Part shown: in pieces, positions 17,537 to 27,806 of the stretch
Position numbering within the stretch: position 1 is the first letter of the stretch
Layout of the letters: each line of letters begins with the position of its first letter
NCBI RefSeq assembly: GCF_034439435.1
Contig: NZ_JAPCKJ010000004.1
Span: 1 to 64,000, forward strand
Length of the DNA stretch: 64,000 nucleotides
Direction: 5' to 3'
From: Sarcina sp034439435
GTDB taxonomy: Bacteria > Bacillota > Clostridia > Clostridiales > Clostridiaceae
Position numbers and translations under genes: made by a program
The notes under the pieces: model-generated
Databases searched by the model: none
What the model was told of the DNA's origin: nothing
What the model saw: the letters and a program-made list of their open reading frames with translations, nothing else

Positions 17537-18221
17537 TTTTACCTCTCTTTTCATTCCAAACTTTTTTTCCTACATATATAGCTATACTTAAAGCGAATAG
17601 TATTAAAAGTCCACTCATAAGTAATTGTGCTCCTCCCGTAAGCATTCCACCTACATAAGAGTATATTATTGTTGCTGGTAATTGACCAATTCCAGTAGCT
17701 ATAAAGAATGACCAAAAACTCATTGATGTTAATCCAGCTGCATAGCTAACTATATCAAAAGATATAAATGGTAATAATCTAGCTATTAATATAGTATGCT
17801 TACCATATTTCTCAAAAAATCCATCTATATCTTTTAATGCAAACTTACTAGTTAATTTTTCAACAGCATCTCTTCCTAATCCTCTTGCTATAAAGAAACA
17901 TAAGGCAGCTCCAGCCATGGCACTACTCCATGATAATATAGCTCCCTTAACCCATCCAAATATAGCTGCATTACTTAAAGTTATTAAAAAAGCTGGTATT
18001 GGAGCAATTACAGATTGAAGTATCATTAAGAAAAATGATGTTATTGGCGCCCATATTCCAAAAGATAATATATACTCCTTTATCATATCCAAATTCATAC
18101 TGCTTAAATAAAAAATCATTTGATTTACTTTACTATTTACAATTGGAACAAAAAAATATACTCCTAAAATAATTATTAAAATTCCTAAGGTAATAACCCA
18201 TGATTTTGTGTTTTTTTTCAC
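17526..18221 (-). CDS. TVP38/TMEM64 (DedA-like) membrane protein
   Basis: A 231-residue polytopic membrane protein of the TVP38/TMEM64, SNARE-associated family. Landmarks are PAFLITLSNAAIFGWVKGAILSW, SAMAGAALCFFIARGLGRDAVEKL and ARLLPFISFDIVSYAAGLTSM, the usual DedA/VTT core. Eukaryotic members scramble lipids and bacterial DedA relatives move lipid carriers; the substrate here is open. It is first in a three-gene unit, and its end overlaps the likely start of the Fe-S gene by 11 bases. The adjacent CDP-alcohol transferase supports a membrane-lipid theme. Confidence 0.87.
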   Translation of the reverse strand: MKKNTKSWVITLGILIIILGVYFFVPIVNSKVNQMIFYLSSMNLDMIKEYILSFGIWAPITSFFLMILQSVIAPIPAFLITLSNAAIFGWVKGAILSWSSAMAGAALCFFIARGLGRDAVEKLTSKFALKDIDGFFEKYGKHTILIARLLPFISFDIVSYAAGLTSMSFWSFFIATGIGQLPATIIYSYVGGMLTGGAQLLMSGLLILFALSIAIYVGKKVWNEKRGKNAK

Positions 18222-18634
18222 CCTATCCCCTCCATTTTTATTTAATAAATTTGATATTATTAACTTTAAATTATTAAATTCTATAAATAATTTATTAAAA
18301 TAATTTTCCTCAAAAATCTATGATATAAAATCATGTACTTAATATATAAAAATTTTATATTATACACACTAATTAATTATATAGTAAAATTCATAAATGA
18401 ACATACTCCTCATTGTAAATAAAAAAATAGAGTGTTCAAATACTTCTAAATAGAATCAATAAAACATTTCTTAATCCTATCTAATATTTTGAGCCACTCT
18501 ATATAAAAACTTTTATTCTATTTAAATTTATTTCATATGATAAACACTATTACAAATAAAAAATCAGGTACTACTCTTAAAGTAATACCTGATTTTTTAA
18601 AAACTATATTGATTATATATTAAAAAATTATTTT
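18222..18634. other. intergenic region with hairpins
   Basis: This spacer carries the promoter side of the TVP38 unit, an 8-bp inverted repeat with a long loop (ATAGAGTG near 18429, CACTCTAT near 18494), and the ABC-transporter terminator at 18561-18597. I see no coding frame. Confidence 0.4.
18555..18598 (-). terminator. terminator of the ABC transporter unit
   Basis: AATCAGGTACTACT pairs with AGTAATACCTGATT with one G-U pair, followed on the minus strand by TTTTTATTTG. Confidence 0.8.
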
Positions 18635-19516
18635 TTAACCTTTAACTCCTCCAATGTTAACACCTTCTGTTAGCTTCTTATGAACTAATGAATAGATTAT
18701 CATTGTTGGTACCATTACTATTACTAGACCAGCAAATAATGCACCCCAGTCAGTGGCAAACTTTTGAACTTCCATTAAGTTTTGTAAACCTACTGGTAAA
18801 GTTTTCTTTTCAGCGTCTGTTATGAAAGTCATTGCCATAGCATACTCATTCCAGTAGTTCATGAAGTTAAATATCATTATAGTTATTATACCTGGTTTAG
18901 CTAATGGAACTACTATCTTTGTTAAAATTTGAAGATTAGTACATCCATCTATCATTGCAGCTTCTTCATAGTCTTTTGCAATACCTTTCATAAATCCACT
19001 CATTATATAGATTGAGAAAGGTAAACTTAATACTGCATATACAAGAGCTAGTGCAAAAAGATTATTTAATAAGTTCATTTTTTCTAATATTGTAAATAAA
19101 GGAACTATGATATATACAGGTTGAATGAATAATCCAGCCATAAATAAATTTTTTATTAAATTACATCCAAAGAACTTTTGTCTAGCTAAAACATAAGATG
19201 CTGGTACACTTAAGCATAATGATAAAGTCATAGCTATTACAGTTACTAATATTGAGTTAAGGAAGTAAGCTCCCATGTTAGCTTCAGTAAATGCAGTTAC
19301 ATAGTTTGCAAATCCAAAACTTGTTGGTAGAGACCATGGGCTTGCATAGAACTCTTTAGTAGTTTTAAATGAAGACATTATTGTCCATATGATTGGTACT
19401 ATAACTAGAATAGTTGCAGCTATTAATATTACTCTTAATAAAGTATGGGATATTATTTTTTTAGTTTTATTTTCAGTATCTAACCCTACATTCTTTTTCT
19501 TTTTAGTTTCTAACAT
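18635..19516 (-). CDS. sugar ABC transporter permease (MalG type)
   Basis: A 293-residue inner-membrane permease with six predicted helices. The MalG-type EAA loop that contacts the ATPase reads EEAAMIDGCTNLQILTKIVVPLAKPG near residues 193-218. It pairs with the MalF-type permease ending one base upstream and with the binding protein before that. No ATP-binding subunit is encoded here, so a shared MsmX-like ATPase from elsewhere is expected. The position behind galacto-N-biose phosphorylase makes galacto-N-biose or a related host disaccharide the likely cargo (inference). Confidence 0.9.
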   Translation of the reverse strand: MLETKKKKNVGLDTENKTKKIISHTLLRVILIAATILVIVPIIWTIMSSFKTTKEFYASPWSLPTSFGFANYVTAFTEANMGAYFLNSILVTVIAMTLSLCLSVPASYVLARQKFFGCNLIKNLFMAGLFIQPVYIIVPLFTILEKMNLLNNLFALALVYAVLSLPFSIYIMSGFMKGIAKDYEEAAMIDGCTNLQILTKIVVPLAKPGIITIMIFNFMNYWNEYAMAMTFITDAEKKTLPVGLQNLMEVQKFATDWGALFAGLVIVMVPTMIIYSLVHKKLTEGVNIGGVKG

Positions 19517-19517
19517 G

Positions 19518-20444
19518 TTATCTCACTCCTTTCTGCTGTAATTTTTTAATTCTCTTTTCCTCTCTTGCATCAGAGTCACTTAATTTATTGATTATTAATG
19601 CAAGGATCATAGCAAAGGCAAATATAGTTACTCCAACTGCCATAGCATATCCATATTGAGAATTTGTAAATGCTTGCTTATACATGTATGTTAATAAAAC
19701 CTCTGATTTTCCATTTGGTCCACCCTTAGTCATTACAGTTACAAATATGAAACTTAGGTTAAGTGCACCAGTAATAAAGAAGGCAAATGTTACTCTAACA
19801 ACATCCCATAAAAGTGGTAATGTTACATATCTAAACTTTTGCCAAGCTGAAGCTCCCTCTAAATAACAAACTTCATAAAGTGATGGTGATATTCCATCTA
19901 ATCCAGCTATATAAATTACCATGTAATAACCTACAGCCTGCCATACCATAGTTATAATTAAGGCCCATAAAACCAATTTTGAATCTCCAAGCCATGCTAA
20001 GCCAGCCAACTTATCCAGCCCTATCATTTCAAAAAACGCTTTAAGTATTCCTATTGATGGGTCATAAACGTATGTAAATAAAACCCCTATAACAACCATT
20101 GATAATATATTTGGGAAAAATAATATAACTCTGTAGAAATTCCTTTCTTTTAATTTACTTTGAGTTATTACTACTGCTAAGAATAAAGAAAGAGTTATTG
20201 TTATTGTTGGAAATAAGACTATTATGAAAAATGTATTTCCAAATGCCTCTTTAAAATATCTATCACTTAAAAGTGCTTGAAAGTTTTCTAACCCTACAAA
20301 TACTGGTTCCCCTGAAATCCCACTCCATTCATATAAAGACATCATGAACCCTTTTCCAATTGGATATAGCATAAATATTGTAAATAGTATAAGTGCTGGC
20401 AATACACACATTGCTAAAAATATTTTTCTTTTATTACTGTTCAT
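19518..20444 (-). CDS. sugar ABC transporter permease (MalF type)
   Basis: A 308-residue inner-membrane permease of the carbohydrate ABC class. Six hydrophobic segments are visible, with the EAA loop LYEVCYLEGASAWQKFRYVTLPLL near residues 190-213. It begins with a short cytoplasmic N terminus and ends in a charged tail (DSDAREEKRIKKLQQKG). One base separates its end from the MalG-type gene, and about 80 bases lie between it and the lipoprotein gene. It would form the heterodimeric channel of the importer. Confidence 0.9.
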   Translation of the reverse strand: MNSNKRKIFLAMCVLPALILFTIFMLYPIGKGFMMSLYEWSGISGEPVFVGLENFQALLSDRYFKEAFGNTFFIIVLFPTITITLSLFLAVVITQSKLKERNFYRVILFFPNILSMVVIGVLFTYVYDPSIGILKAFFEMIGLDKLAGLAWLGDSKLVLWALIITMVWQAVGYYMVIYIAGLDGISPSLYEVCYLEGASAWQKFRYVTLPLLWDVVRVTFAFFITGALNLSFIFVTVMTKGGPNGKSEVLLTYMYKQAFTNSQYGYAMAVGVTIFAFAMILALIINKLSDSDAREEKRIKKLQQKGVR

Positions 20445-20523
20445 GAAATTTCACCCCCTATAATTTTTAAAGAAGGAGAAGAATTTCTCCTTCTTCTAAA
20501 TGCTTTTGCTTTATATTTAGTAA

Positions 20524-21909
20524 TTATTCAACAATTTCTTTAGCCATAGTTTGAGAATCTGCTTCTAAGTTCTCTATCCACTCGTCAACAGTTAACTCTT
20601 TGTTTATGATACTTCCTATTGGTGCAAATACGCTATCTTGTCTAAAGTCAATCTTAGAATTAGTTGGTTTGAATGAAAGTGGGATTGGTTTAGCTCCCTC
20701 TTCAACTACCTTATAAGACTCATATCCTGATGCATCTAATGAACCTTTAGCTTTTTCAACTGCTCCTTTAACTGGAACTACAGCTTTAGCTATTTCTGCG
20801 TTCTTTTGAACCATAGCATCTGTGTATTGGAATGCTAGGAAATCTTTAGCTAAGTCAATTTGATCTGATTTAGCAGGGATATACATTTGCTCTATTGTAG
20901 TTGTTACATATGGAGTATCCCCTTCTTTAAATGATGGTGGAGCCATAAATCCGAATTCAAATCCTTCTGGTATAGCATCTTTCATTTCTCCTTCTAACCA
21001 GCTACCACATGGTAAGAATAATGCTTTTCCATTTAAGAACTCAACCTGAGCTTGAGTATGAGACATACCAACTGTTCCATTAAGAACCATATCCTCATCA
21101 GCCATCTTTTGGAATACATCTAATGCCTTCTTAACATTTGGATCTTTCCAAGCGCCTTCTTCATAGTTAAATATCTTTTCTACAGCTTCTTCTCCTGCAG
21201 CACTAGCTAACATTGGGAATACGATAGCTTCGTTATATCCTGGAGCTTGTCCTTGATAAGTATAAAGAGCTATTCCTTCCTCTTTAGCTTTTTCACCTAA
21301 AGTAAAGAATTCATCCCAAGTTTTTGGAACATCCCATCCTTTTTCTTTAAATAAAGCTTTGTTGTACCACATACCTGTTACGTTATAATAAAGTGGTGCT
21401 AAGAACACTTTTCCATCTCCATATGGAGTTGTAAGTGGTGTATCTAAGAAACCTGGTAATATTTTATCTTTTAATTTTTGTCCTGCATTGTCTGGGTCTT
21501 CTCTATCAAATACATCAGTTAAATCTACTAAAGCTTTATCTTTTACTAAAGCATTAGCTATACCTGATGGGTCGTTTGAACTTAAGTATATGAAGTCTGG
21601 TGTATTTTCTGATGATAATTTTGGTCTTATAATATCACCAATTTTAGGGTTAGCCTCCATCTTAACTTCTACATCTGGATTTGCAGCTTCGAAAGCATCT
21701 ATGCAAGCTTCCCAGTAATCTTTACCAAATCCACCTTCAAAAACAGCTATTTCTAAAACCTTCTTCTCTCCTGAGCCTTCAGATTGCTCAGTTGATGGCT
21801 TTTCATTATCTTTAGGTGCTTCATCCTTACTACCACATCCAACAAATGTAGATGCTGCAATAGCTGTAACACATGCAACTGTTAGCATTTTAACCAATTT
21901 TCTTTTCAT
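20524..21909 (-). CDS. extracellular sugar-binding lipoprotein of an ABC transporter
   Basis: A 461-residue family 1 extracellular solute-binding protein. The signal peptide ends in a lipobox (STFVGC, Cys25), so it should be lipid-anchored at the outer membrane face. An acidic linker follows, then the binding fold (EIAVFEGGFGKDYWEACIDAFEAANPDVEVKME). The ATG follows GGAGGAGAGAG. It lies between the two-component system and the permeases. In bifidobacteria a similar arrangement takes up galacto-N-biose and lacto-N-biose; the same ligand is inferred here from the neighbouring GH112 enzyme, not shown. Confidence 0.9.
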   Translation of the reverse strand: MKRKLVKMLTVACVTAIAASTFVGCGSKDEAPKDNEKPSTEQSEGSGEKKVLEIAVFEGGFGKDYWEACIDAFEAANPDVEVKMEANPKIGDIIRPKLSSENTPDFIYLSSNDPSGIANALVKDKALVDLTDVFDREDPDNAGQKLKDKILPGFLDTPLTTPYGDGKVFLAPLYYNVTGMWYNKALFKEKGWDVPKTWDEFFTLGEKAKEEGIALYTYQGQAPGYNEAIVFPMLASAAGEEAVEKIFNYEEGAWKDPNVKKALDVFQKMADEDMVLNGTVGMSHTQAQVEFLNGKALFLPCGSWLEGEMKDAIPEGFEFGFMAPPSFKEGDTPYVTTTIEQMYIPAKSDQIDLAKDFLAFQYTDAMVQKNAEIAKAVVPVKGAVEKAKGSLDASGYESYKVVEEGAKPIPLSFKPTNSKIDFRQDSVFAPIGSIINKELTVDEWIENLEADSQTMAKEIVE

Positions 21910-22061
21910 AATCTCTCTCCTCCAATACCCTTACTCATTTCTTGTAAACATTTTCTTTACATTCTTATGATACTTCTTAATGGAAATTTTTTGAATATAA
22001 GTATTTTACTTAAACATGTACTTTTTTTACAATATTTATCCAAAGCAAAAATAATCCATAT

Positions 22062-23654
22062 CTATGACAAAACTTTATTGCTGTAGTCTTTTTTAAATTT
22101 AGATGGACTTACGCCATAAAACTTTTTAAAAACTCTATTAAAGTAAAATTGGTCTGTCATTCCAATGCTATTAGCCACTTCCTTAACTAAATTATCTGGA
22201 TATTTTAATAATTCCTTTGCCTTTTTCATTTTTACTTCATTTATAAAATACATAAGATTTTTACCTGTTTCATTTTTAAAAATCCTACTTAAATAACTTT
22301 CATTCAAATTAACAGCACTAGCTACCATAACTAATGTTATTCTTTTATCCACATTCTTCTCTATAAACTTTATAATTTCATTAACTTCTTTTTTATAATT
22401 TAATTCCTTACTTTTTATATATCTTTGATTTATATAATCTATTAATTTAAGAGAACTATTTATTAGTTCATCCATATTTTCACTCTTTAATATAGTTTCT
22501 TTAAGAAGCTTCAAATCATTTGAATTTTCTTCCTGAACATACTCATGATTTTCTATTAACTCACAAATAAAATTAACATGGTTTATTAAATCTTCAGGTT
22601 TTATATACATATTAGAACATCTTCTAACAAGCTCTTTTATAAGCTCTTTGTTAGCAGAAATCTCTCCTAATTCTATATTTTCTAAAATAGCATCTGTAAT
22701 TTCTTTCTTAAGTTTTATAGCATCTCCAAAGCCTGGAAAATCATCAATAACAGTTAAAGAACTTTCTTTTCCATAGAATCTTAAGCTAAGAATTTCTTCT
22801 CCCTTTTTAAATAATTCTTTCAGCCTTTGTACATTCTCAATTTTAGATAAAATAACTGCACTTACTTTAATATTTAAATAAAGCTTTATTAAATTTTGAA
22901 TATTAACTGTTTTAAGCTTTAAATTAGTAGAATCCATTTTTGAAATAAAAAGATATTTATGATTATTTATTGGAATAATTTTGATTTCATTAGAACTAAA
23001 CTCTTCTTTTATTATGTTCTCTATAGTAACAGTTAATTTATTTTTATCTTTTATCTTATCTTCATAAACCTTTTTATGATTGTCTATACAAATACATGCT
23101 CCACTATAATCTCCATCCTCTTTATTTAAAAAGCTTAAATTAGGAAATTTACTTAAAAGCTCATCATATGAAAGTTCATCTTTAAGATATTCTCTTATTA
23201 AAGATAGTTCTGCTATTTTTTTAGTTTTATTAAACTCATTCTTTAACTTTTCTTCCTTTTTTTCATCTTCTTTCAATTCTTCTAAATTCTCACGGAACTT
23301 ATCTACAATTTCTTCTAATTCCTTTGGTCTAAGAGTTATTTTTAGTAAATAATCAGCTGCACCCTTTTTCATAGCCTCTCTAACTAATTCAAATTCACCA
23401 TGATTGCTTAGAACAAGTATTTTCCCTTTAAAATCTAGCTCCTTAAGCTTTTCAATTAATTCAATTCCATTTAATCCCTTCATTTTAAGATCAGTTATTA
23501 TAAAATCAGCACCATTTTTATTTAGTATATCCAAAACCTCTTCCCCATCTTGAGCTAACCCAACTATACTAAACCCATGTGCCTCCCAATCGATTATATT
23601 TTGCATGGCAATTCTAACTATTTTCTCATCATCAGCAATAATAACCTTAAGCAT
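22062..23654 (-). CDS. YesN-type response regulator (REC + AraC)
   Basis: A 530-residue response regulator. The receiver domain (about 1-120) has the acidic pair DDE at 8-10 and the phospho-acceptor Asp in DFIITDLKMKG. A long middle region of about 290 residues is followed by a C-terminal AraC helix-turn-helix pair (about 425-525, NLNESYLSRIFKNETGKN and SIGMTDQFYFNRVFKKFYGVSP). It is 12 bases downstream of the histidine kinase gene. Together they should sense an outside sugar and switch on the adjoining ABC transporter genes. Confidence 0.92.
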   Translation of the reverse strand: MLKVIIADDEKIVRIAMQNIIDWEAHGFSIVGLAQDGEEVLDILNKNGADFIITDLKMKGLNGIELIEKLKELDFKGKILVLSNHGEFELVREAMKKGAADYLLKITLRPKELEEIVDKFRENLEELKEDEKKEEKLKNEFNKTKKIAELSLIREYLKDELSYDELLSKFPNLSFLNKEDGDYSGACICIDNHKKVYEDKIKDKNKLTVTIENIIKEEFSSNEIKIIPINNHKYLFISKMDSTNLKLKTVNIQNLIKLYLNIKVSAVILSKIENVQRLKELFKKGEEILSLRFYGKESSLTVIDDFPGFGDAIKLKKEITDAILENIELGEISANKELIKELVRRCSNMYIKPEDLINHVNFICELIENHEYVQEENSNDLKLLKETILKSENMDELINSSLKLIDYINQRYIKSKELNYKKEVNEIIKFIEKNVDKRITLVMVASAVNLNESYLSRIFKNETGKNLMYFINEVKMKKAKELLKYPDNLVKEVANSIGMTDQFYFNRVFKKFYGVSPSKFKKDYSNKVLS

Positions 23655-23666
23655 AAAAATTCCCCC

Positions 23667-25418
23667 TTAAATTCTTTTTGGAATTATTATTCTAACAACA
23701 GTCCCTTTATTTACTTCACTACTAATAGTTGTTCCATAACCTACCCCAAAAGTTAACTTTATTCTTTCATCAACATTGTTCCATCCAATACCAGAAAGTT
23801 TATTGTCTTTTACCTTTTCCTCACTATTGAAACCTTTTCCATTGTCTTTAATAGATATTAAAATCTTTTCGTCTTCTTCAGTAATCTTAATAATAATCTT
23901 TTGATTTTCCTTATTCTCGTCAATACCGTGAATTATTGAATTTTCAACTATGGGTTGAAGAATAAACTTTATTACTTTATTATCTAGTAAATTTTCATCC
24001 ACCTCATATTCAACATCAAAAGAATTACCATATCTTATTTTTTGAATGACAACATAGTTTTTTATATTGTCAAGTTCTTCTCTAATAGTCACAAGTTCAT
24101 TTTTATCTATAATAGTATTTCTTAAAAGTTCTGCTAAAGAGCTAAGTCCTTCGCTTACTGTATAATCTTGATTCATTAAGGCTGTCCACTTTAATGAATT
24201 TAATGTATTAAAAAGAAAATGAGGATTAATTTGTGCTTGTAACATTCTTATTTCTAAATCCCTTTTCTCTATTTCTTGTAACTTTGTTTTTTTAATTAAT
24301 TCATTTACTCTTCTTAGCATAGAATCAAAACTATCAGAAATCACACCAATTTCATCCTTATAAAAGTCATTTACTTCAACAGTTAAATCTCCTTTAGATA
24401 CCCTTTTCATTTTGTTTAACAGATTGTACAAAGGCACCTTAATGCTTGAATATAGAAAGTATGAAAATATTAAAATTACTAAAATAAAAAGCACACTTAT
24501 TATAATCATTTCTTTTCTTAAACTTTGAATATCTGAATTTATAAAATCATAAGGAGTTATTGATGCTATATACCAGTTAAACCCCTTTAATTTTCTATAG
24601 GTTGCTACATAATTTTCTTCATTAACCAATATCTTCCTAACTGTATCCCTTGAATCTTTATTTTCAAGGAATTTATTTAAATATGGTTCATTTAATATAA
24701 AATCCTCATTAATACTATTCTCAGAAATTATTATGTTGTTTTCTTCATCAATTATAAATGTCTCACTTCCATTTCCCATATTTAAAAGAGAAAAAGAAGA
24801 TGCAAAAACTTCATTTTTTATAGCCATAAAAACATATCCAACAGTATTTTCATCTTGTTTTACTGGAGTTGCTATACATATATGTTCCTCATTGTTTAAA
24901 AGAGTAGAAAACCAAAGCAATCCATCCTCTGCTTCATCAGCATACTTTTCGATATCCTCTCTTTTAAAATATTTGAATCCCTGCATATAAACTACATCGT
25001 AGTCTTTTGATATTATTTCAACCTCTGCTAAGTTAGGTAGGAGTGATAGTTTCTTCGATAAATAATCATTCATATATTTTAGAAATTCATTTTTTTCTTT
25101 TCCATCCATAAACTTATAATTTATAAGATGATTTACTATCTCTTCATTTATAGATAATTCAACGGATGCTCTTTCTAAAAAATCTTTATTTTTGTAAATG
25201 TCTTCATCCATGATCGAAAGCATATTTTCTGAATAATTTATTGCATTAATTTTCAGTGCATTAGTAGCTTTTTGGTATAAGAGTATTCCTAATATACTAC
25301 TACAAAATATTATTCCTATAGAAAAAGAGACTATAAGCCTATTTTTGATAGAAGTTTTTCTAAGAAAATTCGATATTTCACCTAAGGTATTTATTATTTT
25401 CTTTATAATCTTCCTCAC
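23667..25418 (-). CDS. YesM-type sensor histidine kinase
   Basis: A 583-residue membrane sensor kinase. An N-terminal helix (about 27-47) and a second one (about 300-320) flank an extracellular dCache-like sensor. Then come a HAMP domain, the His_kinase motif with phospho-acceptor His in QINPHFLFNTLNSLKW, and a HATPase domain (VENSIIHGID, DNGKGF, GIGWNNVDERI). The start is uncertain: GTG at 25418 lies within the purine-rich GAGAGGTGAGG, and a rare ATT three codons later would be better spaced. It is first of a kinase-regulator pair facing the ABC genes. Confidence 0.9.
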   Translation of the reverse strand: MRKIIKKIINTLGEISNFLRKTSIKNRLIVSFSIGIIFCSSILGILLYQKATNALKINAINYSENMLSIMDEDIYKNKDFLERASVELSINEEIVNHLINYKFMDGKEKNEFLKYMNDYLSKKLSLLPNLAEVEIISKDYDVVYMQGFKYFKREDIEKYADEAEDGLLWFSTLLNNEEHICIATPVKQDENTVGYVFMAIKNEVFASSFSLLNMGNGSETFIIDEENNIIISENSINEDFILNEPYLNKFLENKDSRDTVRKILVNEENYVATYRKLKGFNWYIASITPYDFINSDIQSLRKEMIIISVLFILVILIFSYFLYSSIKVPLYNLLNKMKRVSKGDLTVEVNDFYKDEIGVISDSFDSMLRRVNELIKKTKLQEIEKRDLEIRMLQAQINPHFLFNTLNSLKWTALMNQDYTVSEGLSSLAELLRNTIIDKNELVTIREELDNIKNYVVIQKIRYGNSFDVEYEVDENLLDNKVIKFILQPIVENSIIHGIDENKENQKIIIKITEEDEKILISIKDNGKGFNSEEKVKDNKLSGIGWNNVDERIKLTFGVGYGTTISSEVNKGTVVRIIIPKRI

Positions 25419-25540
25419 CTCTCAGCATAATTTCTACATTCTTTTAATATTTTATCATATATGTTATTTTTTTGAAATTAAAACAATAATTTCAACACCA
25501 GTTTTTTATTAAGATTTGTACAACATTCTGTAAACATTAA

Positions 25541-25575
25541 AAAGGTCCTTAGTGTAATTTTCACTAAGGACCTTT
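25541..25575 (-). terminator. terminator after galacto-N-biose phosphorylase
   Basis: 14-bp perfect arms AAAGGTCCTTAGTG / CACTAAGGACCTTT with a 7-base loop, followed on the minus strand by TTAATG. It separates the phosphorylase from the kinase gene downstream. Confidence 0.8.
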
Positions 25576-25601
25576 AATATAAGGGAATTAAAAGAAAAAG
25601 C

Positions 25602-27806
25602 TTATTTATTTATATCTAGCCATCTAATTTCCATAGGAGCTAAAGTTAAAGTTTCAACCTTAACACCATTTATATATGCATCTGTAACCTTTTCTTCTTG
25701 AGTGTTGTTTATTACAGCCATCTTTCCTACTTCTAAGAATGCAGCACACTCAGTATCTATATTAGTTACATAGAATTTTTTCATTTCATCTTCTTTACTT
25801 GCAGCCCAATAAATTGCTCTTAATAAAATTCTGCAATTTTCTGGAGTGTATGGGAATCCTGCAAAATAAACACTTCTACCTTTTCCATATGTGTTTACAG
25901 CACAAGTTGTATCTCCTCTAAAATTATTCTTAGTGCAATGCTCATTACCAAAATCCATTCTTATAACTTGGTAACTATCTCCCTTTCCATAAACACCTTT
26001 CATTCCTTCACCAAAATCTATTGGTAACTCTCCAATTTCTTCTGTTATGAAATGATGTGGATTTAATTCATTATACTTTCTTGTACTTAAACTGAATCCA
26101 ACCTCTTTATCTACTCCTAAAACATCTGCTAACTGGAAGAACTTATTTTCATAATGTATTGCAGTTGGTTCTCCAACACCTATGAATCCTCCACCATTAT
26201 TAACCCAATTTCTAATCATAGAAACTAATTTAGGATTTTTCCAATACTCTCCACCACTCCAAGCAGTATAAGCATCTCCAGCATTTATCATAACTCCAAT
26301 ATCATTTGGAATACCATTTTCTAATATATCATCAAAACTTATAAACTCTACTTCTACAGGCATACCACTTAAACATTCAACTATTCCAGCATATGAATAT
26401 ATCTCTTTATACCATAAAGCATGAGCTACTTGTTGTGTTTGCCAACTTCTTAATTTACCCCAACAGTTTAATACTCCAACCTTAAATGGTGTTGTGTAAG
26501 CTTTAGTTCCCTTTATAGTATCATGAATTTCTCTAAATTCATCGCATATCTTTTCAACTTGCTCAACAAACTTTGGGAATTTAACTGCAAGACCTAAATA
26601 TCCACCATATCCTATTCTATCTAATGGACTTCTTAATATGGCTCTTCTTGCTTGTAACCAATTCTCTCTAGCTTCCCCAACAGGATCCCCTGTTTCATTA
26701 AATACATCTGGGAAGAAATATGGTAAGAATCTTCCTTCTGTGTACTTAACTCCTGGAATATCAGCAATCATTCTCATAGTTGTTCCATTGCCTACTGAAC
26801 CAACTACGGCATCTATTCCTATACTTGGGAAATACTTTCCATAAGGCTCTGTTCCTATCCAGTTATCACCTAAGAACATCATTGCTTCTTTTCCATTTTC
26901 ATGACATAAATCAACTAACTCTTTAGCCATTTTTGAAACATGTTGACATTGGAAATCTATGAAATCCTTATATTGTTTTGTCGGTACTCTAAATGTTGAA
27001 TTATAATAACCAGCATCAACTATATCTTCAGGTCTTAACTTATACCCTTTTTCTTCTTCAAACTGTTCTAAAGCAAGTGGACTTACTGATGAACTATATC
27101 CAAACCAATCAACAAACTTCTCCTTAGCAACTTCATTAAAGCATAATGTGAAGTGATAGAAGAATGTTGTAAATCTAACTACATCAACTTCTGGATTTTC
27201 GCCTATCCACTTCTTTAAAGCCTCTTTAACATGTACACTAGTTTTAGCTTGTCTACAATCATAAGGCATTTCATGAGCTTTATCGCCCCAATCGTTAGTT
27301 ATATGGTTATACATTTGAGTTGGATCCCAAACCATATAAACTAAGAAATTTACTGTATATTCATGATAAGGTGTAGTTTCTTCAACAGTTAAGATTTCAC
27401 TTTCTTTATCAAAACTCCATTTTGAAGGTTCTATAACTTCTCCAGTAGTTCTATCTATAACTTCCCACCATTTCTTTTCATCATGAACTTTATCTATTTC
27501 AAATTGCTGATAATAATATCCAGCTAATATTTTTATTTCAGTTTTTTCTGATTTAGCAATAACAGGTTCTGACATTAAGTAAAGCTGTTGTAACTCATCT
27601 TTGTTCTCTCTAGCCCAATCCTGATCACTTCTAACTGTTAAGTATGTAGAATATAACTTAACACCTAAGTCAACTATGTCCTTAGAAAGCTTTGTTCCAT
27701 CGCAGTCTCTTAAGGCATCAGCTCCCCATTTATCTATAATACCTTTTATCTCTTCTTTCATATTGGAATCAGTCGGTATTGTAACTCTTCCTTTTAATTC
27801 TCCCAT
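25602..27806 (-). CDS. gnpA: 1,3-beta-galactosyl-N-acetylhexosamine phosphorylase (GH112)
   Basis: A 734-residue cytoplasmic GH112 phosphorylase that splits galacto-N-biose (Gal-beta-1,3-GalNAc) or lacto-N-biose with phosphate to give galactose 1-phosphate and free HexNAc. A C. perfringens enzyme of this type has been characterised as preferring galacto-N-biose. Characteristic stretches are GYYYQQFEIDKVHDEKKW, FLGDNWIGTEPYG (probably holding the general acid) and GVGEPTAI. The first in-frame ATG lies inside the GGAGGAG ribosome-binding site, so ATG at 27806 is preferred. The substrate is the core of mucin O-glycans, linking this gene to the sialidases at the other end of the window. Confidence 0.93.
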   Translation of the reverse strand: MGELKGRVTIPTDSNMKEEIKGIIDKWGADALRDCDGTKLSKDIVDLGVKLYSTYLTVRSDQDWARENKDELQQLYLMSEPVIAKSEKTEIKILAGYYYQQFEIDKVHDEKKWWEVIDRTTGEVIEPSKWSFDKESEILTVEETTPYHEYTVNFLVYMVWDPTQMYNHITNDWGDKAHEMPYDCRQAKTSVHVKEALKKWIGENPEVDVVRFTTFFYHFTLCFNEVAKEKFVDWFGYSSSVSPLALEQFEEEKGYKLRPEDIVDAGYYNSTFRVPTKQYKDFIDFQCQHVSKMAKELVDLCHENGKEAMMFLGDNWIGTEPYGKYFPSIGIDAVVGSVGNGTTMRMIADIPGVKYTEGRFLPYFFPDVFNETGDPVGEARENWLQARRAILRSPLDRIGYGGYLGLAVKFPKFVEQVEKICDEFREIHDTIKGTKAYTTPFKVGVLNCWGKLRSWQTQQVAHALWYKEIYSYAGIVECLSGMPVEVEFISFDDILENGIPNDIGVMINAGDAYTAWSGGEYWKNPKLVSMIRNWVNNGGGFIGVGEPTAIHYENKFFQLADVLGVDKEVGFSLSTRKYNELNPHHFITEEIGELPIDFGEGMKGVYGKGDSYQVIRMDFGNEHCTKNNFRGDTTCAVNTYGKGRSVYFAGFPYTPENCRILLRAIYWAASKEDEMKKFYVTNIDTECAAFLEVGKMAVINNTQEEKVTDAYINGVKVETLTLAPMEIRWLDINK

